Assembly: GCA_949592205.1 (NCBI GenBank)
Contig: CATIUR010000012.1
Coordinates: 2,070,501-2,134,500 of the forward strand
Source: Helichrysum umbraculigerum
Taxonomy: Eukaryota > Streptophyta > Magnoliopsida > Asterales > Asteraceae
Direction of reading: 5' to 3'
Length of the DNA: 64,000 nt
Part shown: piece after piece, positions 22,533 through 34,894 of the stretch
Position numbering within the stretch: the stretch's first letter is position 1
Layout of the letters: every line of letters starts with the position of its first letter
Program-made: the position numbers and the translations under genes
Notes under the pieces: generated by a model
What the model saw: only the letters and a program-made list of their open reading frames with translations
Told to the model about the DNA's origin: nothing
Database searches by the model: none

Positions 22533-24816
22533 TGTTGTTGCATCCCGAAACGGTCGTTCTCGCAACGGGAGCGCAACGGTGGTAGTAAGTTTTAAATTTA
22601 TAGAGCTGGGGACCTAAATTCTACTTACAGAGGTAAGTATAACTCAGGGTCGTTCTTAAGATCAATCGTATTATGAAGCAGAGTTATCTAGAGAAACTAT
22701 TCAATTTAGTGATGGGTTTTTGAAAAGAGTTTTGATTTGGTTTTAGGTCCGTTTAAACTAAACAAATAAAACAGTAAATAAACAAAACAATAAATAAAAG
22801 ATAGATAGAGAATCAGTAATGGAGGATAGTGCTTGCTATGACTTCGTTAGCTTATGTTATGGGGTGATGTCTAGTGTTATGTATGAAAACGTCTTTTAAA
22901 GATTCGTGTCTTGCTTTTGCTTAAGTATTCGTAGTGTAAACACTAACACCCTACTGTTTGATTTCTCAGACAGTATGTCACTGGGTTGCTAGGTTATGGT
23001 GATTCTGATCAGAGGAGGCTACTCAACTCTTCAACACTTTCCATATGGTGGAATAGTGACCCTTTTTTGAATGGTATTCCTGGGCGCATGAGATAGAGTA
23101 ACAGACCCACTAAAAGTTCTGACCGTTCTTAACACCACGGGTATACTAAGGCTAGGCAAGGCATTTAAGATTAAGACTTGGTTTGGTGACTGCTAACTTT
23201 GTATTAATGGTCTTTGTTTAGTCCAGAGCTATGTGGTTCAACCAGGATGTGACACAGTCTTCAACCGACGGCAGTTCCTTAGCTTCCACGTATCAGTACT
23301 CCACGTGAAGTGTTTCCAACGCTATACGAAGTACTGTGCCGATTTATGGTCCTTCCGGTGCCACATACTTTACGGTCACTCTATAGTAATATAAACTGAG
23401 TTTGTATTATAGCTTGACCATCTATGATATAAACCTAACCCTTACTATTTAATCATATCCCAATAAATCCCTGATTGATTCACGGTGTACTATACGATAG
23501 GTTTGACAGTATTTCCACAGCTACACAATTCAGACCATGTTTATATTTGAAAACATAGATAGGTAGTTACCGGTTGATCAAGGTTCATGACTCCTTGTCA
23601 TACAGGTTCTAACCACGTTTATTGGAGGAAAGGCGATTTTGGCTTAGAAATTCATAAATACAAAGTTGACAGTACACCGGTTCTCATTTGAGTATTGAAA
23701 ACAACATCACCCCTAGCATATGTAAGATAACTACATCACAACAAGCAAATAAGAGAACTACTCACTACGCATGGCAAACAATCCTAAATCTATCATAATA
23801 ATAATAGCAATCATCATAATAGAAAAGGAAAGAAGTAACCGTAGATTATGCGTAGATAGAATAATGTTGAAAGAATACTCGAACGGAACCTCCGCAATAT
23901 CTTCGAAAATATTACAAATAAGCCCCTTAGAATATTCCCTACACTATTACAAAAGTAGCCCCTCCGTTAGTCTAGGTTAAATATTAACTAAAAACTAACG
24001 AACTAAAACCCTAATCTAGAGAGAGAAACTAGAGAGAGAAATTATAGAGAGAGAGAGAGTGTGTGAGAGAGAAAGTGAGAATGAGAGGTGATAGGTGTTG
24101 AAGGTGTGTGAAATGAGGTAGAGGAGCCCTTATTTTTTGGTCACCAAGGATGCAAGAGTACAAGTCCACAAGCATGCACGTACAAGCCAACGAAGCAAAA
24201 CGAGAGACCACAAAAAGGGAGGAGGCCATGTACGGCCCTGTAGAGGCCATGTATGGCTATCTACAGGCTGTGTACAGCTTGTGGGAGGCCGTGTACGGCC
24301 CTGTGGTGGCCGTGTGCTATTTTCAGCTTTTCTCGTTGCTTAATTCGCGCGTATCTTCTTCGTTTCGTGTCCGTTTGCCTTGATTCTTTCACCTATGATC
24401 TCATAATTCCGTTACGCTTCTAATGATGCCAAATGTGCCAAATTTTGATGTCTCTAGGTTTGGCGTGTGCGGAATGCCCTCGGTTTGTGCTCAGAAAGCT
24501 CCATCTTTCTCGCCCTTTATCCGATCTGCACGATTCTTGATTCTATAGTTTTGGAATAACCTGATACATCATATGAGACTATTTAAGAACTTGTACCATA
24601 ATGTGGTTAAAAGTACGTGAGAATAAGTTGTTTGAATAATCTGCCTCGATTTACGTACCTTTTGGGCAATTTAAGAACTCTTTATAACAATGCCTATAAT
24701 TTGACTAACTTGGTGAATTTAACTAGAAAAGTGTTTAATATAAGTGTTTTCACCAAGAAGTAGGTCAAATGTGTGGGAAATATGTGCATAAAAACATGAC
24801 TTTTTGCTACACATCA
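22533..24816 (-). mobile_element. Inverted solo LTR-A inside Copia gag, copy 1
   Basis: On the minus strand it begins TGATGTGTAGCAAAAAGTCA at 24816, matching the start of the complete LTR-A (TGATGTGACGCAAAAAGTCA), and ends GATGCAACAACA at 22533. The internal order of conserved blocks is the same. The TG/CA ends and the split gag frame define the insertion. Flanks are GGGGG on the left and GGAGT on the right, so a clean 5-bp TSD is not visible. The same insertion is in the second Copia copy, so it predates the duplication. Confidence 0.88.
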
Positions 24817-25630
24817 GGAGTCATGCTTGATAGGACTGATGTGAATAAGAAACTTCTAGGATCTCTGTCTAAGAAGTGGAATACTCGGGACTTGCTGATG
24901 GAAAAGGATGAAGACATCATGGAAATGGATTTAGAAGACTTGATCGGACAGATTGAAGCCGATCTTCTGGACATGCAAAGAAAGGAGACCAAGGCTACTA
25001 AATTGGTTCAAAATCCTAAACTCTATGGTGTGGATGTTCCTGTATCCACAATTCCACCTACTGCTACTGCTTTTGTAGCCGGGAGAACTAGTGGAACTGG
25101 ATCAGCTAGTACTACCTCTTCTGGTGGTGCTTATGTTCAAATTCAAGGAACCTTACCGGCTGCTTATGAAGAATATGCTTCAACTTTCTCAGCATTTTTG
25201 TCTGCAGCTAGGGATTTGACCGATGAAGATTTTGGTCAGATTGATCAAGAAGAGCTTGAAAGAATGGACTTGAAGTGGAGCATGGTAATGCTCACAAGAC
25301 GAGTGAAGAATTTCTTGCAGAGGACAGGCAGGAAAAATGTGACAGATCCAAATGAAAAGGGTCTGGGTTTCAACAAGAGCAAGGTTAAATGCTACAAGTG
25401 TCAAAACTATGGACACTTTGCTCGTGAATGCGAAAGCCATAAGAATCCATCTTATGGGTTTACCAAGCCGTTTCCAAATAAAGCAGATGGGAAAGCTAAG
25501 GCTGAAGTGCAGGCAATGGTGTCTACTGCTTTGATGCTGACTAAAACTCCTTGGGACAACAGCTGCCAGATACCGCAGAAGATGAGAATGATGAAAACAC
25601 AGCACTTATGGCTGAGGTTCATGAGGTAGA
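24817..25630 (+). pseudogene. Copia Gag middle part with CCHC knuckle, copy 1
   Basis: This resumes Gag after LTR-A. It includes LGSLSKKWNTRDLLMEKDED, an acidic helical stretch, a Ser/Thr/Gly linker, and a nucleocapsid knuckle CYKCQNYGHFAREC near 25390. One G is missing near 25563 relative to copy 2 (CTGCCAG against CTGGCCAG), so the frame shifts and the protein continues in the frame of 25551-27095. Confidence 0.88.
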
Positions 25631-27095
25631 TGATGAGCCTTTATCTTGTATTTCATGTATTAAACTAACAAACAAGTTTAATAGGAGTAGAGAGGATAAT
25701 GAACGCCTTAATGCTAAAATAACTCAATTAACTGAAAGTAATGAAATGTTAAGAGAAAGCTATAAGGCATCTAAAAAGAAATTAAATGTTGTTTTTGAAG
25801 AAAAGAAAGAACTTAAGGCTAAAATTTTTGAACAACAAGATGAAATAGGAAGTTATGTTGATATGCTAACTTCTGTAAAGAAAGAACTTGCTGATTCCCA
25901 GGCTAAAGTTCTTAATTTGAATCGTAAACTGTCAAACTTTTCAACATCCTCTCTGGTCTTTGATGAAATCCTTCAGAAACAACGGAGTGATACTAAAAGT
26001 AAGGCAGGACTTGGTTATCACCATGTCCCACCTCCAAAAGATTATCTCCCTATGCTTGAACAGAAAATCATCAATGACTTTGTGCCTTTCTATCCAAAGA
26101 ATGACATAAAGCCTGTTAAACCTGCTATTAGTATACGAATAAGTAAGCATGAGCATGTTAAGGCTGAAACTGTTAAGAACGTGTATGTGAAACCTGAAAC
26201 TAGTATGCCCGAGCCAGTTAGGGCATCAACTAGTGAGCTTGAATCTTTGAAGGCTCAAAAGGTTGAAAAGGTTGAGCCTGTAAAGGCTAACCCTAAGAAG
26301 GATGAGCCAGTTAAGCCTATCGTTGTTGAGAAGCCTCAAACGAGTAAGATTGAGTCTGATCCTCCAGTTAGTTTTAAGGAGGAAATTGAAATTGAGGATA
26401 TAACTGATGAGGAATATGGTCCTCCTGAGAAGAAATCAATAAAAGATGAAAATCATATCTTCACAACTGAAGGTTATGATGAAATTTTGAAAAAGAAAGG
26501 TAAAGCCATGGCCGAACCTAAAAAGAAGATTTTGAAAGAAACGGTTAATAAATCTAATCAAAAATCTTCAAGAACATCTTCTCAAGGTTCAACCTCTGCA
26601 TGTACACCTAAGTGTGCATGCTCAGGTCATGTTTCTTTTAGCCGTGCTCAGAGGTTTATTCCTCAATCTCAAGATGTTGTTGAGAACAGATCTTGTTTCT
26701 ACTACAAGAAACAAGGTCATCTGATTAATGTTTGTCCGTTGCTTGCAAAGAAGCAGTTTGGTAGAGGTGTTTCAAGAACCTCTAAGTTTCGAAACCTTTC
26801 TCCTAAACCTGTTTCTAAGAGAGGTTCTGCATCTCCACCACTTGCTCCTAAAATTAACAACAATGAGCCCCCAAAATCTTCAGAAATAAAGCTCAAGGTC
26901 GTTAACAAGCAACCACCCAAACCTGCAAAGGTTTGGAAGATCAAAGAGTCACGTTCTGACTCTTCACCTGACAATGATACATCAGGCAACACCTCTGATT
27001 TGCTAAAAAATAAAATCTTGACTGATGTAGTCATTGTAGATGATGTTACTGGGTTACCCAAGTCTGTAAAGGCTTGGGTCTCCCTTACTAATTGA
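25551..27095 (+). pseudogene. Copia Gag C-terminal coiled-coil and Lys/Pro-rich region, copy 1
   Basis: A 514-codon open stretch follows the shift. Residues about 45-140 form a long charged coiled coil. GLGYHHVPPPKDYLPM follows, then Lys/Glu/Pro repeats and a second knuckle in which the second Cys is Tyr (CFYYKKQGHLINVC). It ends at a TGA near 27093, where a lost base also changes frame into the protease. This long Gag extension is characteristic of SIRE-like Copia elements. Confidence 0.85.
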
Positions 27096-27300
27096 TTCCT
27101 TTGTTTATGATGTCGCATCAATCTGAAGCTGTTAAAAGTAGTAAATGGTATATCGACAGTGGTTGCTCGCGACATATGACTGACGACTTATCTCTGCTAT
27201 CTGAAGATAAAGATTATAAAGGGGGTATGTTGCTTTTGCCGGTGATAAGGGAGGTGTTATTACTGGACAAGGTACACTCACTAATGGGCAAGTGAGTTTC
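27092..27300 (+). pseudogene. Copia aspartic protease, copy 1
   Basis: SSKWYIDSGCSRHMTDD contains the Copia-type DSG active site. A frameshift near 27225 (within GGGGGTATG) moves the frame to the next segment, which starts inside VNFVEQLNHNLLSVSQLCD. Confidence 0.85.
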
Positions 27301-28480
27301 GAGAAAGTGAATTTTGTGGAACAGCTCAACCACAATCTACTCAGTGTTTCTCAATTGTGCGACAAAGAGTACACTACTCCCTTCACAAAAACTGAGTGTT
27401 GTATTCTGAAACTGGGGTATGTCATTCCCGAGGAATGGGTGCTACTGAGGGCACCAAGGCAAAAGGACACGTATATCCTGGATATGCGAACTGTTGAAAC
27501 AACTCAACATACGTGTCTGCCATCTAAAGCTCCTGAGAAAGAATCACTACTTTGGCACAGGCGTATGGATCATCTGCACTTTAGAAAAATGAACTATTTG
27601 GTGAAGAATGATCTTGTGCAAGGAGTTCCGAAGCAATCCTTTGGAATAATCGATCATTGTGTTCCTTGTCAAAAAGGGAAACAACACAAGATATCCCATA
27701 AGTCTAAATTGGTGAATTTAATTGAAAGTCCTTTGGAGCTGTTGCACATGGATCTTTTTGGACCAATGAACAAGAAGAGTATCAGGGGTTCTGCATATTG
27801 CTTGGTTGTTACTGATGACTACTCACGCTTTTCTTGGGTGTATTTTTTAGCTACTAAGGATGAGGTACCTGAGATTCTAACATACTTGTTTGATAAGCTA
27901 CATAATTTGTGCAACGTGTCAATTAAGAAACTGCGTTCTGATAAAGGGACGGAATTTAAGAACTCAACCATTGAGTTGTACTGTTTTAGGAAAGGAATTG
28001 ATCATCAATTCAGCGCTGCACGAACTCCATAACATAATGGAGTTACTGAACGTAAGAACAGAACACTCATTGAAGCTGCAAGGACCATGTTAGCTGACTC
28101 TAAACTGCCGATTACTTTCTGGGCAGAGGCGGTCAACACAGCTTGTTATGTTCTTAATAGTGTTACTACGGTTAAGAAGCACAATAAAACTTCTTATGAG
28201 CTGCTTAATAACTGTAAATCATCTTTACAGTTTCTTGAACCGTTCGGATGTCCCTGCACAATTATGTACACTAAGGAGAAGGTTGCAAAATTTGGTGCAA
28301 AGTGAAGTGAAGGACTATTTTTGGGTTTCTCAAACAACTCTCCGAACAAGCATGTATATAATTTGGAAACTAAACGTATCGAGGAACATTTTGAGGTAAC
28401 TTATTTTCGTTACACTGAAAATCCTCAAGGAAAGGGATCCGAGCATTTGTTTGATTATGAGGCTATTTTCAACTCATTTA
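27292..28480 (+). pseudogene. Copia GAG-pre-integrase and integrase core, copy 1
   Basis: Integrase inserts element DNA into the chromosome. A zinc-binding region, WHRRMDHLHF to CVPCQKGKQHK, is followed by the catalytic triad in LLHMDLFGP, LRSDKGTEF and HNGVTERKNRT. An in-frame TAA at 28030-28032 (Gln position, CAA to TAA) and a TGA at 28303-28305 (after KFGAK) interrupt it. The downstream FLGFSNNSPNKHVYNLETKR is the usual tail. Confidence 0.9.
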
Positions 28481-29262
28481 ATCTTCCACGAGAAGAAGAT
28501 GCAAATGCAGTTGATCAATTGGTGACATTGTTTCATGGCCTCGATATTTATTCTGCTACCTCTAAGCAACCAGCTGTAACACCTACAACGGTTGCACAGG
28601 ATGCAGCTGCACCACCAACTCCACCACCGCCTTCTACTGCTAATGTTCCTGAATCATCCACACGAAATCAACAAACTTATACTGATCTTCTACACATGTC
28701 TGATGATGAAGAGGAACATGTTTCTGATTATAATGCTTATATCCATGGAACGGAGGCTAAATCTACAAACTTGGATTCTATCATTGTGCCTGACGAGATT
28801 CCAAGCTCTCGCATAAATAAGGATCATCCGGTGGATAATATTATTGGTGCATTGGATAAGGGGATTCAGACAAGACGTCAAATTGCTGCAACCGAGAATG
28901 CTGCAAATGAGACTGCTACAACTGAGAATTCTGCACCATCGTCTGAACCGCCTAAGTCTGTTACTCATGCATGTCTTTCCGCTCAAGTAAAAGAGTGTTT
29001 TCTATCACAATCGGAGCCTAAAAAGACTCAAGATGCTTTGAACGACCCACACTGGGTTGATGCTATGCAAGAGGAATTGCAGCAATTCAAAAGGCTGCAT
29101 GTCTGGACTTTAGTGCCATTACCCAAGGGTGCCCATCCGACTGGAACCCATTGGGTATATCGAATTAAGAAAGTTGATTGAAGAGTTGTGATCAGGAATA
29201 AAGTGCGTTTGGTAGTTCAAGGCTTTACTCAAGTTGAGGGTTTGGACTATGATGAGGTATTC
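28481..29262 (+). pseudogene. Copia linker and start of reverse transcriptase, copy 1
   Basis: A variable Pro/Ser/Asp-rich linker leads into the Copia RT start, DPHWVDAMQEELQQFKRLHV and THWVYRIKK. A TGA occurs at 29179-29181. The frame is cut by Gypsy-3 after GLDYDEVF and resumes at 45153 with SPVARLELIRIFLAYASFKG. Confidence 0.9.
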
Positions 29263-31677
29263 TGTAACACCCCCAATTTTATTGTTTACCTGAAGCAAGA
29301 TTTGGGTGTTACGAATCAATAATCACAGCACAAAGATATATAATGAATGACCACTATATGCGTCGTTTTAACTTGTATTGATAAAAACAAAGTTTACATC
29401 AAAAATATTGTTTACATTAGCTCAGCTCGAAATTGAGAGATTTAAGTACATAATTAATCTATACAAAATATAATAATGCAGCTAAATCTCTGATTGTTTG
29501 CATGATGACTCGAGCTAAATTATCCTTACTTGAGCAGTCCAACCTACTGCTGGTCACCTGTGATACATGCTAAAATTGGTCAACGAAACGCTGGTGAGCT
29601 CACAGGTTTGTATGTCAACACATATGTTTGTATGAACCGCAAGATTTAATAATTGAATTTAAAATGCAATTAAGCAAAATAAAAGTTATACAGCCATGAG
29701 CACATAGTCTGAGCTTAACTTGAGTTTTCAGGCCCACTTAAGGAAACCTAACTTGAAATGCCTCCTACGAGTGCCTAATCCACACTCGTCTTCCCAAATG
29801 CTAATACGTCCGTTTGACCAGTTAGTGCGTGCTAACCCGGACGAGGATTGTCAATCCTATATGATATCATATACTAACATTCATGCTACTACGTATTACC
29901 AGACTATGCTATGGAGGGCTTTAAATTGATTAGCTTGAAACTCATGTAGTATTTGATTTGATTTGTACTTGCGTTCAACTTGTAAAATAAAACGAGCAAT
30001 AATATCACACCCCTGATTGAAAAGCAGTAAAATAGGGGCCATGAGACTCACCTGAGTCTTGAAAGTTTGAATTAGTAACTTGGATTGATTTGCCTTGAAG
30101 TGTTGTCCGAAGACATGTAACCTGAAGGTGTCCATGACACGCGATGGTTATTAATTGTTTAGGCATCTCGAAAGACTACCTTTGTAGTTGTTTGTCCAAA
30201 TTTCCCCGATTTGGTTGATTGACTAGTCCAAATTACTACGATTTGGTTGATTGACTTGTATATTTGAAAACGTGTACGGCCCGTTGGTGATTGTTTTGTA
30301 ATGAAATTCTCAACGTTATTATCTTTTTTTCCGAAGTATTATGCTTGTATCGTATGTACCAATGTATTTCCGAAGTCATGTAGTTTGAAAGTTTAAAGTT
30401 TTATAAATCCAACACTTAGTGAAAATCTGAGTTTTTAAACATTCTGTTTTATGCGACACAATATGCGACATAAAAATTTGTCATGCGACACAAGGGTTGT
30501 GTCGCATAGAAGTGCGACACAAGAGCTTAGCGACACAAGGGTTGTGTCGCATAAGCAGATAATGCTGATTTAACAGCGACATAATGATTGTGTCGCATGG
30601 TATTTTCGACATAAGGTACGACATAATATTGTGTCGCAAAAAGGTCCGACATAACTGAGTTTTTACGACACAAAATACGACATAAGTGATTTTATACGAC
30701 ACAGTATGCGACACAAGGCTTGTGTCGCAAAGATGAACATCAACCCAGTACCCGGCGACTGTCGAGATTTTCCAATCCAAAACTCAAATCTAACTCATTT
30801 CTAAGCTATAAACTCGTGTTTTCCCCTTTGTAATGGACATATATATACTTGAATAAACTGTTAATATGTAAAAATAAGCTAAAACGAGAGGTCTCGACTT
30901 TTGTCGGAAAACTTACAAAGTGGCGAAATGAAAATCCGAAAAGATGGAAGTGTAGATCGTTGCGTGGTGATCGTTAATCTCTAAAAATCTTGATGATCCG
31001 AGGTCGTTTTGTATGTTTATTTTGATGATTTGTGATTTGGTGGTGGTTTGAAAGTTTTGAGAGAAAAAGGGTAGAGAGAGAGAAAGAAGATGGTGGAAAA
31101 TGGGGAAATGGGGTTGGTTTTCCCCCAATTTTTGGCAGATTTTTGGTGGGGTCCACGGGTGTGGGCTTCACCAATTTAACTCCCTGCAATCGCGCTCCGT
31201 GTGGTGTTCGTTTTCCCAATTGTTTAAACGTTAAACTATTATTTTATACGTTTAAATATGTGTTTTAAAATACGAATATTTACCCAATAATTTTGTCGAA
31301 GTATTCTACCATATACTTAATAATTATGTTATAAAATGTAACTTGTTTCTTTTGTTTGCGCGTTTAATATTTTACTCGTGTGGACATGGTTTGTACGATA
31401 CGAAACTGATTTGAAATATTATCGAAATAATATTTGGAACATAATAGCGTTATTAAATAATGTTATATTATTAAATTAAATTGTTCACCAACGTCCGTAT
31501 TAATTGTGTCGAATTACATTCGATCTAAACTTGTACGATTTAATCAAACCGCATAATTGTATCTATATTCAACAACTATATATTACTTGATACATTAATT
31601 AGCCGAACACAGAACTAATTACATGTATTAAACTTGGTTAGGCACTAATTACTAGTCCTAATTTGACAGGTGTCACA
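29263..31677 (-). repeat. Gypsy-3 3' LTR
   Basis: It starts TGTAACACCCCCAATTTT and ends GACAGGTGTCACA on the plus strand, 2415 bp. By eye it differs by 1-2% from the LTR at 39896. It carries a GCGACACAA array at 30449-30745 and, next to it in element sense, a TTTATAAAA box near 30402. Confidence 0.95.
30449..30745 (-). repeat. GCGACACAA/TTGTGTCGC array in the Gypsy-3 3' LTR
   Basis: Palindromes such as GCGACACAAGGGTTGTGTCGC occur near 30485 and 30530, with more degenerate CGACATAA/TTGTGTCGC sites to 30730. Spacing is irregular, unlike the regular arrays of Gypsy-1 and Gypsy-2. In element sense the array precedes the TATA-like sequence by about 45 bases. Confidence 0.9.
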
Positions 31678-31690
31678 TTCTCCCCCTGTT
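31678..31690 (-). promoter_or_regulatory. Polypurine tract of Gypsy-3
   Basis: On the minus strand AACAGGGGGAGAA abuts the 3' LTR. It is very similar to the tract of Gypsy-1 and Gypsy-2. Confidence 0.8.
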
Positions 31691-31711
31691 AGAAGAATTT
31701 CGTCCCGAAAT

Positions 31712-32278
31712 TTAAGTCGAAGTCGTGTTTGATGTAGAGTCAGTGAAGAGTTGAGGATACTTGAGTCGCATTTGGTCCTCCCGTTCCCAGGTAAATTCCG
31801 GACCACGCCGCGAATTCCACCTGACCTTGACAATGGGAATGCGACTTTGTTTGAGTTGTTTGACCTCACGGTCCATGATTTCGGCGGGTTCTTCAACAAA
31901 GTGAAGCTTGTCGTCAACTTGAATCTCATCGAGTGGAATGATAAGTGTCTCATCAGACAGACACTTCTTCAAATTTGAAATATGAAAAGTGGGATGCACG
32001 CTGCTGAGCTCGGATGACAGCTGCAATCGATATGCCACTGGACCAATCCTCTCGAGGATCTCAAATGGTCCAATGTATCTGGGATTTAACTTCCCTATTT
32101 TACCAAATCGAATTACGCCTTTCCAAGGCGATACTTTGAGTAGTACTCGATCCCCAACCTGGAACTCGAGTGGTTTGCGTCTCACGTCAGCATAACTTTT
32201 TTGACGATCACGCGCGGCTTTGAGCTTGTTTTGAATTTCGAAGATTTTCTCGGTTGTTTCGTGAATGATTTCTGGACC
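31712..32278 (-). pseudogene. Gypsy-3 Pol C-terminus, chromodomain-like
   Basis: This is the tail of Pol after integrase: GPEIIHETTEKIFEIQNKLK, the GDRVLLKVSPWKGVIRFGK and KLNPRYIGPFEILERIG region, and a terminal VKVRWNSRRGPEFTWERED module resembling the chromodomain or chromodomain-like tail of chromovirus (Tekay-type) Gypsy elements, which can guide integration. It is open to its natural stop. The link to the rest of integrase is broken by LTR-A; the shared GGACC is the TSD. Confidence 0.88.
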
Positions 32279-32773
32279 TGATGTGACGCAAAAAGTCATA
32301 TTTTCAAGGCCATTATTCCACACTTTTTGGGCACATCTTTAGTGAAAACATTCCAAAACAATCATTATTTACCAAAATTCACTAAAGTGCTCAGAAAATA
32401 GACGTTGCTACAAAAATCAGTAAAAACATCCGAATAACGAACAAAACGGAGCAAATAAACAGCAACTAACTCTCGCACCCTCATTTATCCTATGATAAAC
32501 ACATTCTAACCTTATGATATGATGTAATAGGTAAAATCGAGACGAGAAAATCAAGAATCATGCAAATCGGACAAAGGACGGAAAAGACTGGACGATTGCA
32601 AACTCCTATAAAGTGATTTCGGCTATGCTAAAGTTGTACACATCCAATTTCAGTTATATTGGCACCATTAGAAGCGTAACGGAATTACGAAGACACAGGC
32701 GAAAGAATCAGGTCAAACGGACGCATAACGAAGGAGATACGGACGTTTTAAGCAACGAACAAAATCAGACGGA

Positions 32774-32871
32774 GGCCATATACGGCCTTGGCCACCGTAT
32801 ACGGCCCTTCATAGACCGTATACGGCCCATAACACACCGTATACGGCCCTATGAAGGCCGTATACGGCCCT
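32774..32871. repeat. CCGTATACGG palindrome array upstream of the LTR-A TATA box
   Basis: Four exact copies of the self-complementary CCGTATACGG and one CCATATACGG, each followed by CC, occur in about 98 bp, ending about 85 bases before the TATA box. Decayed versions (CCATGTACGG, CCGTGTACGG) are in the inverted LTR-A copies at about 24222-24310 and 61305-61400. Confidence 0.9.
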
Positions 32872-32956
32872 GTGTACCCCATATGCTGCCCGTTTGTGCT
32901 TTGTTTGCTTGTACGTGCGTGCTTCGCGAGTTGTACGGCTGATTTCAAGCTTTGCC

Positions 32957-32963
32957 TATAAAT
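32957..32963 (+). promoter_or_regulatory. TATA box of complete LTR-A
   Basis: TATAAAT is followed by a CT-rich leader. Its placement after a palindrome array supports a promoter. Confidence 0.65.
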
Positions 32964-34029
32964 AGGAGGCCACCCCTCCATCATTCCACACACTTCATCA
33001 TTCCATTCATTTCTCCATTTCCACTTTCTCTCTCACACACTCTCTCTCTCTCTAAACTCTCTTTCTTTCTTTCTTTCTCTAGAAATTAGGGTTAGGTCTA
33101 GTTAGTTCTCAGTTAATATTTAACTGAAACTAACGGAGGGACTACTTTTGTAATAGCGTAGGGAATAGTCCAGGGCTTTTATTGTAATATTGTCAAGGAT
33201 ATTGCGGAAGTTCTGCTTGTACTCTCTCTCTAAACGCTTATTCAATCTACGCTTTATTAATGGTTACTTCTTTCCTTATCTGTTATAATGATAATTGATA
33301 TTGTTATTATGCTAGATTTAGGATCTGTTATTATGCGTAGTGAGTAGTTTCCTTGTGTGTTTGTTATGATGTAGTTAGTTTATATATGTGTGGGGTGATG
33401 CTGCTTTAAACATATAATTGGATAACATTCTGAAATGACGGAGGTAACGTTATACGGCTTTCATTTGTATAGCGCCGGAATCATCACTTATGTGTGTAGT
33501 ACAGAACGTGGAAGCTATGAAAGTCGTGGGCACAATCCGTTGTGGAAATAATGTTTCCAGTTATATTATATAAATGAAAACCGGTGATCTATTAATCTTG
33601 TATTTATGAATTTCTAAACCAAATCGCCTTTCCTCCAATTAAAACGTGGTTAGAACCTTTATGACAAGAAGTCGCGAACCTTGATCAAACGGTCACTACC
33701 TATCTATGTTTTCTGAAACTGTAAACATGGTCTGAATTGCGTAGCTGTGGAAATACTGTTTCAAACCTTTCGTATAGTACACCGTGAATCAATCAGGGAT
33801 TTATTGGGAAATAGTGAGGGCTGGTTTATATCATAGATGGTTGGGCTTTAATACAAACGTAGTTTAAACTAGTCTAGAGTGACCATAAAGTATGTGACCC
33901 CGGAAAGACCACGATAAACGGCACTGTACTTCGTGTAACGTTGGAAACACCTTTGGTGAAGTACAAATACGTAGAGCTAAGGAAATGTCGATGGTTGAAG
34001 ACTGTGTCACATCCTGGTTTGACTTCAAA

Positions 34030-34185
34030 GTTGTGGAAATGTTTGATCGCACTGTACACCGTTAGTACACCTAAAGATCAGGAACACTGTGGAAATGCTC
34101 AGATGCACTGTACACCGTTAGTACATCTTGGGTCTGGAAAACTGTGGAAATGCATAGTCGCACTGTACACCGTGATGAAAGCTCT
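34030..34185 (+). repeat. Three short tandem modules in LTR-A
   Basis: A unit of about 55-57 bp with CTGTGGAAATG followed by a CACTGTACACCG block occurs three times, each copy diverged. Related GGAAACACC modules lie just upstream near 33940. Confidence 0.75.
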
Positions 34186-34894
34186 AGACTAAAATATAAC
34201 CATTAATATAAAGTTAATAACCACCAAACCAAGTCTTAATCTTAAATGCCTTATTTGACTTCGTTGTCCCCGTAGTGTTAAGAAAGGTCGGAAACTCAGT
34301 GGGTATGTTACTCTATCTCATGCACCCAGGAACTAACATTCCAAGAAGGGTCGTTACTCCATCACTGGATAACGTTGAAGAGTTGAGCATCCTCCTCCGA
34401 TCAGACTCAATTTGGCCTAGTATTCAGTGACATATTGATTGGTTTCCCCAATCAGTAGGGTACTAGTGTTTACACTACGAACAATTAAGCTCAGATAAGA
34501 CACAAACCTTTAAAAGACGTTTTCATACTAAAACCCTAGCATCACCTCCGCATAAGCTAACGAAGTCATAACAGACACATATCCTCCATACTGATTTCAC
34601 CCCTATTTCTATTTTCCATTTATTTACTTTTTATTTAATTGCTTTAAAATACGGACCTAAGTAACAAAAACCCACTCAAACTCTGTTTTAAAAATCCCAT
34701 CACTAAAATAAACGACTTGTCTTGATACTCCCGTTTCACAATACGATTAGCTTGAAGAACGACCCTAGGTCATACTGCTGCTATACAGCTGTAGTAAAAC
34801 TTAGGTCCCCAGCTCTTATAAATTTAAAACTCCACTGCCGTGTCCTCTTTCCGTTGCGTTGACGACCGTGACTGATCAGGCTCACGACAGGACC

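Larger units (their letters stand above)
32279..34889 (+). mobile_element. Complete solo LTR-A inside Gypsy-3 pol
   Basis: This is a 2611-bp element starting TGATGTGACGC and ending CTCACGACA. It is flanked by a perfect 5-bp TSD GGACC (32274-32278, 34890-34894) and splits the Gypsy-3 frame between LTGP and GPEI. It has TG/CA ends, a TATA box, a CT-rich leader and no coding capacity, and no internal region, PBS or polypurine tract adjoins it. These are the properties of a solo LTR of a large-LTR retrotransposon. It serves as the reference for the other LTR-A copies. Confidence 0.9.

Noticed and set aside
26717..27175. Minus-strand 152-codon frame opposite the Copia Gag (also 25189-25605 and 63797-64000)
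   Set aside because: Shadow of the plus-strand coding region; no family features.
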